Source: CAYRXM01 sp964449465
Lineage (GTDB): Bacteria > Chloroflexota > Anaerolineae > JAFGEY01
DNA length: 64,000 nt
Direction of reading: 5' to 3'
NCBI GenBank assembly: GCA_964449465.1
Contig: CAYVBK010000008.1
Location: 62,001 to 126,000, forward strand
How positions within the stretch are numbered: the first letter of the stretch is position 1; every line of letters starts with the position of its first letter. Positions 7,617-15,208 of this stretch are shown here, one piece after another. The translations under genes and the position numbers were made by a program. The notes under the pieces were generated by a model, which was not told the DNA's origin, searched no databases, and saw only the letters and a program-made list of their open reading frames with translations.

Positions 7617-8774
7617 ATGTCGGTATTTAATCGTCGTATGGTGTTGGGTATCGCTGTTTTGATTTTATTATTGTTGGGTTGTACCTGTGTATTGCCCGCC
7701 ACTCCTCCGCTCTCGGCCAGGCCGACGGCCACTCTCCTTTTTGCAACGCCGACAATAGTCCCCGATGGCTCGGTTTTGCCGTCGGGCGGATCGGAAGAGC
7801 AAGCCATCGTCGCCGTCTATAAACATGCTGCCCCATCTGTCGTTTATATCGAGATGGTAGATGAGGACAGCGAAGAAGGCGGCGGCAGCGGATCGGGCTT
7901 TGTGTACGACCGGCAAGGGCACATTGTCACCAATGCCCATGTGGTGGCTGGCGCAGAACAGATTTATGTGTATTTTTCCGATGACACAGCGGTCGAGGCC
8001 GAGGTGTTGGGTTACGATCAGGATGCCGACCTGGCCGTGCTGCGGGTGAATGCGCCGGATGCTTTGCTGCAACCGCTCGAGTTGGGAAGCTCGGCTAATT
8101 TGCAGGTGGGGCAGGTGGCTCTAGCAATTGGCAACCCCTACGGCTATGAGCGCACCTTGACAGTAGGACATATCAGCGCGTTGGGGCGGGTGCTGCGGCA
8201 GGCCAGCAATTTCTCGGTAGCCGATGTGATTCAGACCGACGCGGCGATCAATCCGGGCAATTCGGGCGGGCCGCTGCTTGACCTGAACGGCCGGGTGATC
8301 GGTGTCAACAGCTATTATCGCACTTCCAACCTCATCGGCGGCTCGATTGGAATTGGGTTTGCTGTGCCATCCGATCTGGTGCAGCTAGTGGTGCCCGAAT
8401 TGATCGCCCATGGCCGCTATCGCCATCCCTGGCTGGGCATCAGCGGGTTGGCCCTGCGTCCCGACCTGGTCAAATCGTTGGATTTGCCAGTTGAACACGG
8501 CGCGTTGGTCACGGCCGTGATCGGCGGCGGCCCGGCCGAGCAGGCCGGCTTGCTCGGCGGCAGTCAAAACGTCACTGTGCCGGGATACCCTGAACCGGTG
8601 CAAGCCGGAGGGGATATTATCATTGCCATTGATGATACAGCGGTGCGCAGCATGGACGACATTATCACCTATTTGCAAAGAACTCGTGTGGGGCAAGAGG
8701 TTCGGCTGACTGTCATTCGTCAAAAGGAAACTGTGGCTTTGACCGTGCGGTTGGGCGAGCGTCCAACTCGATAA
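7617..8774 (+). CDS. HtrA/DegP-like serine protease, lipoprotein
   Basis: 385 residues. The N-terminus has a lipoprotein signal with LLLG-C22 as lipobox, then a Pro/Thr-rich linker. The trypsin-like domain shows H108 (VTNAHVV), D138 (DADLAVL) and S216 (NPGNSGGPLL), a complete catalytic triad. A single PDZ domain follows (about 275-380) with HPWLGISGLAL and GGDIIIAIDDTAV. The layout fits extracytoplasmic quality control of misfolded proteins, here at the outer face of the membrane. The ATG at 7617 follows AAAGGGA, and the promoter at 7519-7547 is close. It lies alone between the nuclease cassette and the baeRF gene. Confidence 0.9.
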   Translation: MSVFNRRMVLGIAVLILLLLGCTCVLPATPPLSARPTATLLFATPTIVPDGSVLPSGGSEEQAIVAVYKHAAPSVVYIEMVDEDSEEGGGSGSGFVYDRQGHIVTNAHVVAGAEQIYVYFSDDTAVEAEVLGYDQDADLAVLRVNAPDALLQPLELGSSANLQVGQVALAIGNPYGYERTLTVGHISALGRVLRQASNFSVADVIQTDAAINPGNSGGPLLDLNGRVIGVNSYYRTSNLIGGSIGIGFAVPSDLVQLVVPELIAHGRYRHPWLGISGLALRPDLVKSLDLPVEHGALVTAVIGGGPAEQAGLLGGSQNVTVPGYPEPVQAGGDIIIAIDDTAVRSMDDIITYLQRTRVGQEVRLTVIRQKETVALTVRLGERPTR

Positions 8775-8906
8775 ACATCGTTCTTGTTCCGTACTTTACC
8801 AATTCAGCGTTTGCGGCATTGGGGTTTTGAAAAGATGCCTGCTTGAGTGGGTGTGACCAACGGCGGCCGCACTAACCATCTCTTTTTTTCCCGATAAGGA
8901 GGTATC

Positions 8907-10031
8907 ATGTTCAGCAAACAGGAGCTCAAAGAGCTGGCGGGGTATCGTAGCAAGACTACCCCTGTACTCAGTATTCATCTCAACGTAGATTTGACCCAGA
9001 TTACCACCGATCAATATCGGCTGGCACTGAAAGGCCTGCTCAAGTCGGTGGCCGACAAGGCGGCTCGACAAGATATTGAGGCTGTAGAACGGTTTTTTGA
9101 GCTAGAGTATGATCGTCAAAGCAAAGGAGTGATTCTTTTTTCCTGCGCCGCTGAAAATTTCTGGCAGGTTTATCATCTGGCCGTGCCGGTGCGAGATCAT
9201 GCTTACGTGTCGGCGCAGCCGTATATCAAGCAATTGGCCGACATTTTGGACGCCTTTGACAGCTATGGCGTGGCGATGGTAGACCGTGAAGGCGGGCGGT
9301 TGTATCTCTTTTATCTGGGTGCGCTGCAAGATGCGACCGGCACGTTTGGAGATAATCTGCGCGCGGCCATTCGCACCGCTTCGGGGCGAGGCGGACGGTC
9401 GGGCAAGGGTGCCGCTCAAAATGACTGGACGGCCAATCTCAAGAATCGCATTGACCAACTGGTAAACCGCAATCTGCGCGAGGTAGCCGACCTGACCCAA
9501 GAGTTTTATCGCGCCGGAGAGTGTGAGCGGATCATCCTGGCCGGTACCGATGAGAATCGCGCCCGCTTTATGGGGCTGCTGCCCAAAGATTTGCAAAGCA
9601 AGGTCATCGGCGGGTTTGCCATTGATATGTCGGCATCGGTGATGGATGTGCTGGAGCGCTCGCTCCAGGTAGTACAGGCTTCGGTGGCCGAGCGCAAGAC
9701 CAATCTGGTACGTAACATTATTACGGCGGCGTACAAGAACAACGGCTCGCTGGGCCTGGCCGCGACGCTGATGGCCGTGCAGGAAAAGCGGGTTCAAACG
9801 CTGGCGATTTCTGATGACTATGAGGCACCCGGGGCGATCTGCTCTCACTGCGGCTATATGACCGCTCAAGAGTCGGAGGTTTGCTCGATCTGCGGCAACC
9901 CGGCTCATCGGCAGGATGACATTGTGGACAGCCTGGTGCGCCAGGCCGTGCTGAACGATATCGAAGTGGCTTTTGTGCAAGATGAGGCATTTAGAGAGGC
10001 CGGCGCGATTGGCGCGTTGTGGCGATTCTAG
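8907..10031 (+). CDS. baeRF/Vms1-type eRF1-like domain protein with zinc ribbon
   Basis: 374 residues. The N-terminal part matches the bacterial eRF1-related (baeRF) family: TTPVLSIHLNVD, a strand GVILFSCA, and residues about 85-150 leading to VDREGGRLYLFYLG. In release factors the next loop carries the catalytic GGQ. Here it is GRGGRSGKGAAQ, glycine-rich but without GGQ. The C-terminal half contains a second alpha/beta domain and a zinc ribbon (C-S-H-C ... C-S-I-C, about residues 312-332). Relatives are implicated by inference in ribosome rescue and tRNA release. AAGGAGGT precedes the ATG at 8907. An excellent terminator follows. Confidence 0.72.
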   Translation: MFSKQELKELAGYRSKTTPVLSIHLNVDLTQITTDQYRLALKGLLKSVADKAARQDIEAVERFFELEYDRQSKGVILFSCAAENFWQVYHLAVPVRDHAYVSAQPYIKQLADILDAFDSYGVAMVDREGGRLYLFYLGALQDATGTFGDNLRAAIRTASGRGGRSGKGAAQNDWTANLKNRIDQLVNRNLREVADLTQEFYRAGECERIILAGTDENRARFMGLLPKDLQSKVIGGFAIDMSASVMDVLERSLQVVQASVAERKTNLVRNIITAAYKNNGSLGLAATLMAVQEKRVQTLAISDDYEAPGAICSHCGYMTAQESEVCSICGNPAHRQDDIVDSLVRQAVLNDIEVAFVQDEAFREAGAIGALWRF

Positions 10032-10038
10032 ACCGGTT

Positions 10039-10080
10039 AAAACAAATGCCCGCCACTTGAGTGGCGGGCATTTGTTTTTT
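10039..10080. terminator. Bidirectional terminator between baeRF gene and def
   Basis: A perfect 18-bp stem (10039-10056 with 10061-10078) closes a TTGA loop. T runs occur at the 3' side on both strands. It serves the convergent genes on either side. Confidence 0.93.
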
Positions 10081-10085
10081 GTTGG

Positions 10086-10610
10086 CTAGATGGCCGCTTC
10101 GGGTTCGGCGTTCGATTCTTCTTTTTGAACAGCCTGAACGCTGCCAGTTTGAGCAATATCTACGTACAATACCCCATTCAAATGATCAATCTCGTGCTGA
10201 AAGGCGCGTGCCAGGTAACCATCTACCTTGTAACGCACATTTTTCCCGCGCATGTCTTGCCCGCTGACCACAATCTCGACCGGGCGTTCGACCTGGCCCA
10301 CGTACCCCAATACCGACAGGCATCCTTCGCTGTCAATTTCGGTTTCGCGACTGGCCTTGACGATCTTGGGATTGCACAAGGCAAATTGTGCGCCTGAATA
10401 TGGATCATCCTGATCCTCTGGCATTTCGATCACGATCACGCGGCTGGAAACGCCGATCTGCGGGGCAGCCAGCCCCACGCCGTTGGCCGCGCGCATGGTT
10501 TCAAACATATCCTGAACCAGTTGTGACAGCGCGCCGTCAAACTGGGAGACTTTGATGCTGTGTTTTCTCAATATCGGATTGCCAATTTGTAAAATTTCTC
10601 GAACAGCCAT
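10086..10610 (-). CDS. def: Peptide deformylase
   Basis: 174 residues. All three family motifs are present: GVGLAAPQIG (motif 1), E-G-C-L-S-V (motif 2, Cys metal ligand) and Q-H-E-I-D-H (motif 3, two His ligands and the catalytic Glu). The enzyme removes the formyl group from the N-terminal methionine of new proteins using Fe2+ or another divalent metal. The C-terminus has a short acidic tail. GAGGAAG lies upstream of the ATG. It has its own promoter and shares the strong terminator with the baeRF gene. Confidence 0.96.
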   Translation of the reverse strand: MAVREILQIGNPILRKHSIKVSQFDGALSQLVQDMFETMRAANGVGLAAPQIGVSSRVIVIEMPEDQDDPYSGAQFALCNPKIVKASRETEIDSEGCLSVLGYVGQVERPVEIVVSGQDMRGKNVRYKVDGYLARAFQHEIDHLNGVLYVDIAQTGSVQAVQKEESNAEPEAAI

Positions 10611-10646
10611 TTCTTCCTCTGATACTCAACCTGATAAGTGAGTCAG

Positions 10647-10674
10647 ATTATAGCTTTTTCATCCTGGCTGTCAA
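10647..10674 (-). promoter_or_regulatory. Promoter for def
   Basis: On the minus strand TTGACA (10674-10669), a 16-nt spacer and TATAAT (10652-10647), 36 nt upstream of the def ATG. It is close to consensus. Confidence 0.75.
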
Positions 10675-10699
10675 ACCCAAGTGTATGGGAGAATGGATC

Positions 10700-11893
10700 A
10701 TGCGCGACCTGATCTTGTTGACGGTGATCGGTTTTATTTGTTTTATGGCCGCCGGCATCACTGGGCCGATCAACTCGTTGTATGTTGAATTTTTGGGGGC
10801 CAACTATGCCATGATCGGCTGGCTGGGCACCGTCACCTCGTTGACGGCGATTGTGTTCAGTTATACCTGGGGGCGCGCCTCAGACCGGGCGGCCGGGCGC
10901 AAGGTTTTCCTGGCCGGCGGATTGGCGGTGATGCCGTTGATCCATGCACTGTCGGCGATGGCGACCAGTCATTGGCACTTGTACCCGCTGCGTTTTGTGG
11001 GGGCGATGGCGCAGGCGGCTTATGGCACGGCCAGCCTGGCGATGATGGGCGATTTGTTGGACCGCCGCGCCCGCGAGCGGGGCTATCGGATGGGCTGGTA
11101 TCGCGGCATCAGCTCGTTGGGCTTTGGGGCGGTGGCTTTGGTTTCGGGTAGCATTGCCGACCGGTTTTCGCTGCGGATGCCTTTTTGGCTGGCAGCCGGG
11201 TTTTTGAGCATTGCCTTTGTTCTGTCGTTGATGGTGCGCGATGTGCCTCGCCCTGCGCCGCAGTCAGCTATGACAAACAATCAAGCCACTTCTCAAGCGG
11301 TTTCATCGCCCCAATCGGCGGCTTTGCCGCTGCCGCCGCTGCTCATGGCCATGTTTTTGTGGTCATTGGTGACAGGCGCCGTCTATGCCGTGTGGGCCAA
11401 TTATATGGTGGGTGAACTGGCCTATAGCCGCGCCGAGATGAGCCAACTCTGGGCCATTGCCTCGCTATCCGAATTTCCGTTGATGATCCTGGCGGGCTGG
11501 CTTTCAGACCGGCTGGGACGGCTACCGATGCTCAGTTTGGGGTTTGTAGCCTGGACTCTGGTCTTTGCCGGTTATGTATGGGCGCCGTTGATGCCCTGGA
11601 TCGTGGTCATTCAACTGGTGCGAGGATTTGCCTACTCGGCTTTTACGGCCACTTCGATGACCTATGCCACCCAGGTACGCAGCCAGTCGCAGCGTGGACA
11701 GGTGTCGGGGCTGTACAGTTCGGCGGGCGGCATCGGCACGGTGCTGGGGTCGGCATTGGGCGGCATGATGACGCAGTGGATGGGGTTTCGGCCCATGATC
11801 CTGGTCAATGCCGCGATCATTTTGGCCGGAGCGATCTATCTGGCCGTTGCCGCAGTGCAGCATCGAGGGCGTTTGTCCGGCGCGTCACAATAG
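10700..11893 (+). CDS. MFS transporter
   Basis: 397 residues with about 12 predicted membrane segments in two halves. A typical MFS A-motif-like loop is visible after helix 2 (GRASDRAAGRK), and a matching loop GWLSDRLGRLP after helix 8. Starting at the ATG at 10700 places GGGAG (10687-10691) at good distance. The in-frame ATG at 10685 adds five residues but lacks such a site. The substrate cannot be predicted from sequence, and multidrug or sugar export are both possible. The gene is convergent with the next MFS gene, with only 8 bp between stops and no visible terminator. Confidence 0.88.
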   Translation: MRDLILLTVIGFICFMAAGITGPINSLYVEFLGANYAMIGWLGTVTSLTAIVFSYTWGRASDRAAGRKVFLAGGLAVMPLIHALSAMATSHWHLYPLRFVGAMAQAAYGTASLAMMGDLLDRRARERGYRMGWYRGISSLGFGAVALVSGSIADRFSLRMPFWLAAGFLSIAFVLSLMVRDVPRPAPQSAMTNNQATSQAVSSPQSAALPLPPLLMAMFLWSLVTGAVYAVWANYMVGELAYSRAEMSQLWAIASLSEFPLMILAGWLSDRLGRLPMLSLGFVAWTLVFAGYVWAPLMPWIVVIQLVRGFAYSAFTATSMTYATQVRSQSQRGQVSGLYSSAGGIGTVLGSALGGMMTQWMGFRPMILVNAAIILAGAIYLAVAAVQHRGRLSGASQ

Positions 11894-11901
11894 CCAGGCA
11901 A

Positions 11902-13143
11902 TCAGGATGGATCGCTGGAGCGGTAAGCCGCCCTCCCGGCCGGCACCGCGGCCAGGGTCATACCCAAAACCAGGCCAAACATGAGCGCGGCGCCGACAAA
12001 GACCGACCTCAGCCCCCAGGTGACAGTCAGCGAGGCGCCGATCATGGGGGCGATGGCGTTGGCGGCGGCGACCAGGCTGGTATCTATGCCGTACATGGCC
12101 CCAAAGCGGGCTTTGGGGGCCAGGGCAGCCTGGAGCGCGCTGATCGAGGCGATCAATCCGCCGACAGCCAGACCGTCGAGGATGCGCAAAATCAGCAGTT
12201 CAACCGGCGAGTTGACTCGAGATTGCAGGGCATACAGAGCGCAAGCCGATACGGCGCAGGCAACCAAAATGCGCCGGGCGCCCCATTTGTCACTGGCCCG
12301 CCCCAGCAGCGCGGCGCCCAAGGCCGCTGCCGCCGATGCCAGGCCGGAAATGACGCCGGTAAGCGAGGCAATGCGCGTCTCTTGGGCAGCGATAGATTGG
12401 ATGAACAAGGGCATCACCGGCCCGACGATTTGCGAGGCCATGCGGATCAGCATGCGGATGATAAAGAGCATCATCAAGGTGTGTGCTCCCAGCACGACCA
12501 GCAATCCCTGCCACATCGAGGTCGGTTTGTCGCCGTCGCCCGATCTGTCTACCGGCGTAAAATCCTCGCGCACCATCCACGTGACCAAAATGCCCGATAC
12601 CAGCAGCAGCGAGCCAGTGACCCAAAAGGCGGCGCGATAGCCAAACTGATCGGCCACAAAGCCGCCGATAAATGGTCCCAACGACGACCCCAAATAGATC
12701 GCCATTTGCAGCAGCCCCAGGGCAAATCCACGTCGCTCAGGCGGTGTGGTGCTGGCCACCAGCGTGGTGGCGGCCGCCACGGTACCGGTGAGCAGCCCTT
12801 GAATGGCACGCAGCACGGCCAATTGCTGCACACTCTGAGCAAACCCCATCAACGACATGATCACAGCTCCACCATACATCGAACGAGCCACCATGATCTT
12901 GCGCCCATAGCGGTCGGACAGCGACCCCCACACCGGCGCGATCAGAGCCATGGTGATGGCCTGCGATGAGGTGAGCAACCCCGACCAAAAAGCAACATCT
13001 TGGGTGCCGGTGATGCCCAATTCTTGAATGTAATAGGGCAAAAAGGGTAAAACCACCGAAAAACCGGCGATAGACATGACCTCGGCGATCCAGATGATTA
13101 CCAGGTTTTGTTGCCAGGAGATGGGTTGCAACGAGCGTTTCAT
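11902..13143 (-). CDS. MFS transporter (multidrug-type)
   Basis: About 413 residues, 12 predicted membrane segments. The A-motif loop after helix 2 reads GSLSDRYGRKIM, and helix 5 has GSSLGPFIGG, the motif-C-like pattern of drug/H+ antiporters. The second half repeats the loop as GRASDKWGARR. The ATG at 13143 has AAAGG 12 nt upstream. An ATG at 13170 adds nine polar residues and is a less likely start. The protein is not closely similar to the convergent MFS protein, so this is not a recent tandem duplication. The substrate is unknown. Confidence 0.86.
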   Translation of the reverse strand: MKRSLQPISWQQNLVIIWIAEVMSIAGFSVVLPFLPYYIQELGITGTQDVAFWSGLLTSSQAITMALIAPVWGSLSDRYGRKIMVARSMYGGAVIMSLMGFAQSVQQLAVLRAIQGLLTGTVAAATTLVASTTPPERRGFALGLLQMAIYLGSSLGPFIGGFVADQFGYRAAFWVTGSLLLVSGILVTWMVREDFTPVDRSGDGDKPTSMWQGLLVVLGAHTLMMLFIIRMLIRMASQIVGPVMPLFIQSIAAQETRIASLTGVISGLASAAAALGAALLGRASDKWGARRILVACAVSACALYALQSRVNSPVELLILRILDGLAVGGLIASISALQAALAPKARFGAMYGIDTSLVAAANAIAPMIGASLTVTWGLRSVFVGAALMFGLVLGMTLAAVPAGRAAYRSSDPS

Positions 13144-13199
13144 ACAGGTGTGATGCCTTTCCAGAGTCATTCAAGGGGAGCAGCAACCGGAAAAGACCT

Positions 13200-13228
13200 A
13201 GTATAACCCCAATAGCATGACAGGTCAA
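13200..13228 (-). promoter_or_regulatory. Promoter for the minus-strand MFS gene
   Basis: TTGACC (13228-13223), a 17-nt spacer and TATACT (13205-13200) on the minus strand, about 57 nt upstream of the ATG at 13143. Confidence 0.7.
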
Positions 13229-13363
13229 TCGGTACATCAACTGGCGTAACCGGACTGTGATCGTGCATTTTTTGTGGGCCGACGAGGTTTGATCATTTGA
13301 CGCATTTGTGTTACGATCCAGAGCATCGGGCATCAAGAATTTTGCCGAAAGGAGGAGTGGAGA

Positions 13364-13942
13364 GTGAAATCTGGTGAAATGTTACAGTCTCTATTGTGCA
13401 GCGAGCGGGTTCGCCTGACCGCCGTGACATCGGATGATATGACGGTCATAGCCCGCTGGTACCAAAACCCCGATTTTTTACGCCTGTTCGATGCGCGGAC
13501 GGCCATGCCGCTGACCGAAAGCGCCATCAAGGGCTATATCGAAGAGCAACAAAAATCCAAAGAGGGCCTGGTGTTTGCCATCCGCTTGTGGCAAGACGGG
13601 CAGATGGGGCCGTTGATCGGCCTGGCCGAACTGGATGATATTTTGTGGAACCATCAGGTGGCCTGGTTGAGCATCGGCCTGGGCGAGCCGCAGCATTGGG
13701 GGCAGGGCTATGGCACCGAGGTAATGCGCCTGCTGTTGGATTTTGCCTTTGGCGAGTTGAACCTGCGCCGCGTCCAGTTGACGGTGTTTGAATACAATCC
13801 ACGTGCGATTGCGCTGTATGAGAAAATGGGCTTTCAACGCGAAGGGGTGTTTCGCGAGTTTTTGCATCGAGATGGCAAAAAGTATGATATGTATCTCTAT
13901 GGCATTTTGAGTCACGAATGGAAAGGAGGCGCAGCATGCTGA
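13364..13942 (+). CDS. GNAT-family N-acetyltransferase (RimJ/RimL-like)
   Basis: 192 residues. The acetyl-CoA-binding loop is seen as QHWGQGYGTEVMRLLLDFAF, and NLRRVQLTVFEYNPRAIALYEKMGF is the conserved C-terminal part. Such enzymes acetylate protein N-termini, small amines or antibiotics. The specific substrate is not apparent. The start is a GTG at 13364, chosen because AAAGGAGGAG (13348-13357) sits 6 nt upstream. An ATG at 13379 would be too far from it. The end overlaps the next gene by 7 bp. Confidence 0.88.
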   Translation: MKSGEMLQSLLCSERVRLTAVTSDDMTVIARWYQNPDFLRLFDARTAMPLTESAIKGYIEEQQKSKEGLVFAIRLWQDGQMGPLIGLAELDDILWNHQVAWLSIGLGEPQHWGQGYGTEVMRLLLDFAFGELNLRRVQLTVFEYNPRAIALYEKMGFQREGVFREFLHRDGKKYDMYLYGILSHEWKGGAAC

Positions 13943-14244
13943 TCGTTTTGGTGTATGTGCATGTCAAACCCGACTGTGTGGAAGCGTTCAAGACCGCCAC
14001 CATCGAGAACGCCCGACACAGCCGCCAGGAGCCGGGCATCGCCCGCTTTGATGTGATTCAGCAGATGGACGACCCGACCCGCTTTGTCTTGATCGAGGTG
14101 TATCGCACGCCGGGCGACCCGGCACGGCACAAAGACACCGCGCACTATCAAACCTGGCGCGATACGGTGGCCGATATGATGGCCGAGTCACGCGGCAGCG
14201 TCAAGTATGAAAACGTGTTTCCCGACGAGGCCGGTTGGGGATAA
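13936..14244 (+). CDS. Antibiotic biosynthesis monooxygenase (ABM) domain protein
   Basis: 102 residues, a single dimeric alpha+beta barrel domain. Family features are the N-terminal strand LIVLVYVHVKPD, the helix C-V-E-A-F-K, RQEPGIARFDVIQ and RFVLIEVYR, with H-x3-H in KDTAHYQTW. Members include quinol and heme-degrading monooxygenases and LsrG-like enzymes. The phrase SRQEPGIARFDV followed by FVLIEVY is most like the LsrG/YgiN group. GAAAGGAGG precedes the ATG. The overlap with the GNAT gene indicates one operon. Confidence 0.85.
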   Translation: MLIVLVYVHVKPDCVEAFKTATIENARHSRQEPGIARFDVIQQMDDPTRFVLIEVYRTPGDPARHKDTAHYQTWRDTVADMMAESRGSVKYENVFPDEAGWG

Positions 14245-14268
14245 TTTGGGGGACAGCTTGTTTTTTGA

Positions 14269-14303
14269 CCAGAAACCAGGTTTTTGACAAACCTGGTTTC
14301 TGG
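14269..14303. terminator. Bidirectional terminator between ABM gene and nagB
   Basis: A perfect 15-bp stem (14269-14283 with 14289-14303) with a 5-nt loop lies between convergent genes. A T-run (14261-14266) flanks the left arm, while the right side has only short T tracts, so the tails are weak. Confidence 0.75.
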
Positions 14304-14311
14304 CTTTAATT

Positions 14312-15082
14312 CTAGAGCAGTCGCGCCGATTCTGTGTCCAGGTAGAGGGTGACATGCGGGCGGGTGCGCAGAATGGAGGCCGGACAGAGCGGCGTGAGCG
14401 GGCCGCGCAGGGCGGCATACACAGCCTGGGCTTTGCGCGCTTCGGGGACGACGCCCAGCACATGCCGCGCCGACAAAAGCATCGGCACCGTCAGTGAGAG
14501 GGCCTGGCACGGCGTTTCATCGAGAGAGGCAAAATGCCCTTCGCCGACCTGCTGACGGCGGCAGGCCTCGTCAAGGTTGACCAGGTGAATGATCTCGGCG
14601 ATCTCAAAATTGGCTGGCGGGTCGTTAAAAGCCAGGTGGCCGTTTTCGCCGATGCCCAGCACACACACATCGGGCGGGCATTGTCTGAGTAAATTGGCGT
14701 AGCGTTGCAGTTCTTGCTGTGCATCAGGTGCGTCGCCGCGCAGAGGGTAAAAGGCTCGAGGTTTCACCCAATCTACCAGCTTGTCGCGGATATAGCGGGC
14801 AAAGCTGGCCGGGTGTTGATCGGACATGCCCAGATATTCATCCATGTGAAAAATGCTGACCTCGGACCAGGGCAGGTCGGCCTGGCTGCGCAGCGCCCTC
14901 ATAAATTCGAGCTGCGAGTTGCCGGTAGCCAGGATGATAGCAGCGTGTCCCTGCCGGCTGACCGTTTGCCGCAAGAGGTCGGCCAGGTCAACGGCGGCGC
15001 GCTGCCCCAATGCTGTTCCCGACGCAAACACATGAACGGGCATCTGGTCTACTTGAAATGAGCGGATCGGTTGATCGTGCAT
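14312..15082 (-). CDS. nagB: Glucosamine-6-phosphate deaminase (NagB-like)
   Basis: 256 residues. The sugar-phosphate-binding loop LATGNSQLEFM, the H-M-D-E-Y-L motif with the catalytic Asp, and GIGENGHLAFNDP with the ring-opening His are all present. The enzyme converts glucosamine-6-phosphate to fructose-6-phosphate and ammonia in amino-sugar catabolism. The length is slightly shorter than E. coli NagB, in line with the shorter Gram-positive form that lacks much of the allosteric C-terminus. The ATG at 15082 has AAAGGA upstream. No nagA or transporter is adjacent, so its pathway partners must lie elsewhere. Confidence 0.9.
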   Translation of the reverse strand: MHDQPIRSFQVDQMPVHVFASGTALGQRAAVDLADLLRQTVSRQGHAAIILATGNSQLEFMRALRSQADLPWSEVSIFHMDEYLGMSDQHPASFARYIRDKLVDWVKPRAFYPLRGDAPDAQQELQRYANLLRQCPPDVCVLGIGENGHLAFNDPPANFEIAEIIHLVNLDEACRRQQVGEGHFASLDETPCQALSLTVPMLLSARHVLGVVPEARKAQAVYAALRGPLTPLCPASILRTRPHVTLYLDTESARLL

Positions 15083-15208
15083 TGGTTTTCCTTTCGTTCG
15101 ATTCATCATTGAGAAAAGCGTGCGGGGCTTGATCCCCGCACGCAGAGAGAACGGCAGTCTAAATCGCTGCCAGCCCAGGCCACTGTCCGACCTGGCTCTC
15201 ACCGCCCT

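Noticed and set aside
11578..12969. Long plus-strand frame of 463 codons opposite two MFS genes
   Set aside because: It spans the 3' ends of both MFS genes, its composition is Gly/Gln/Arg/His-rich and shows no fold. It is an antisense shadow.
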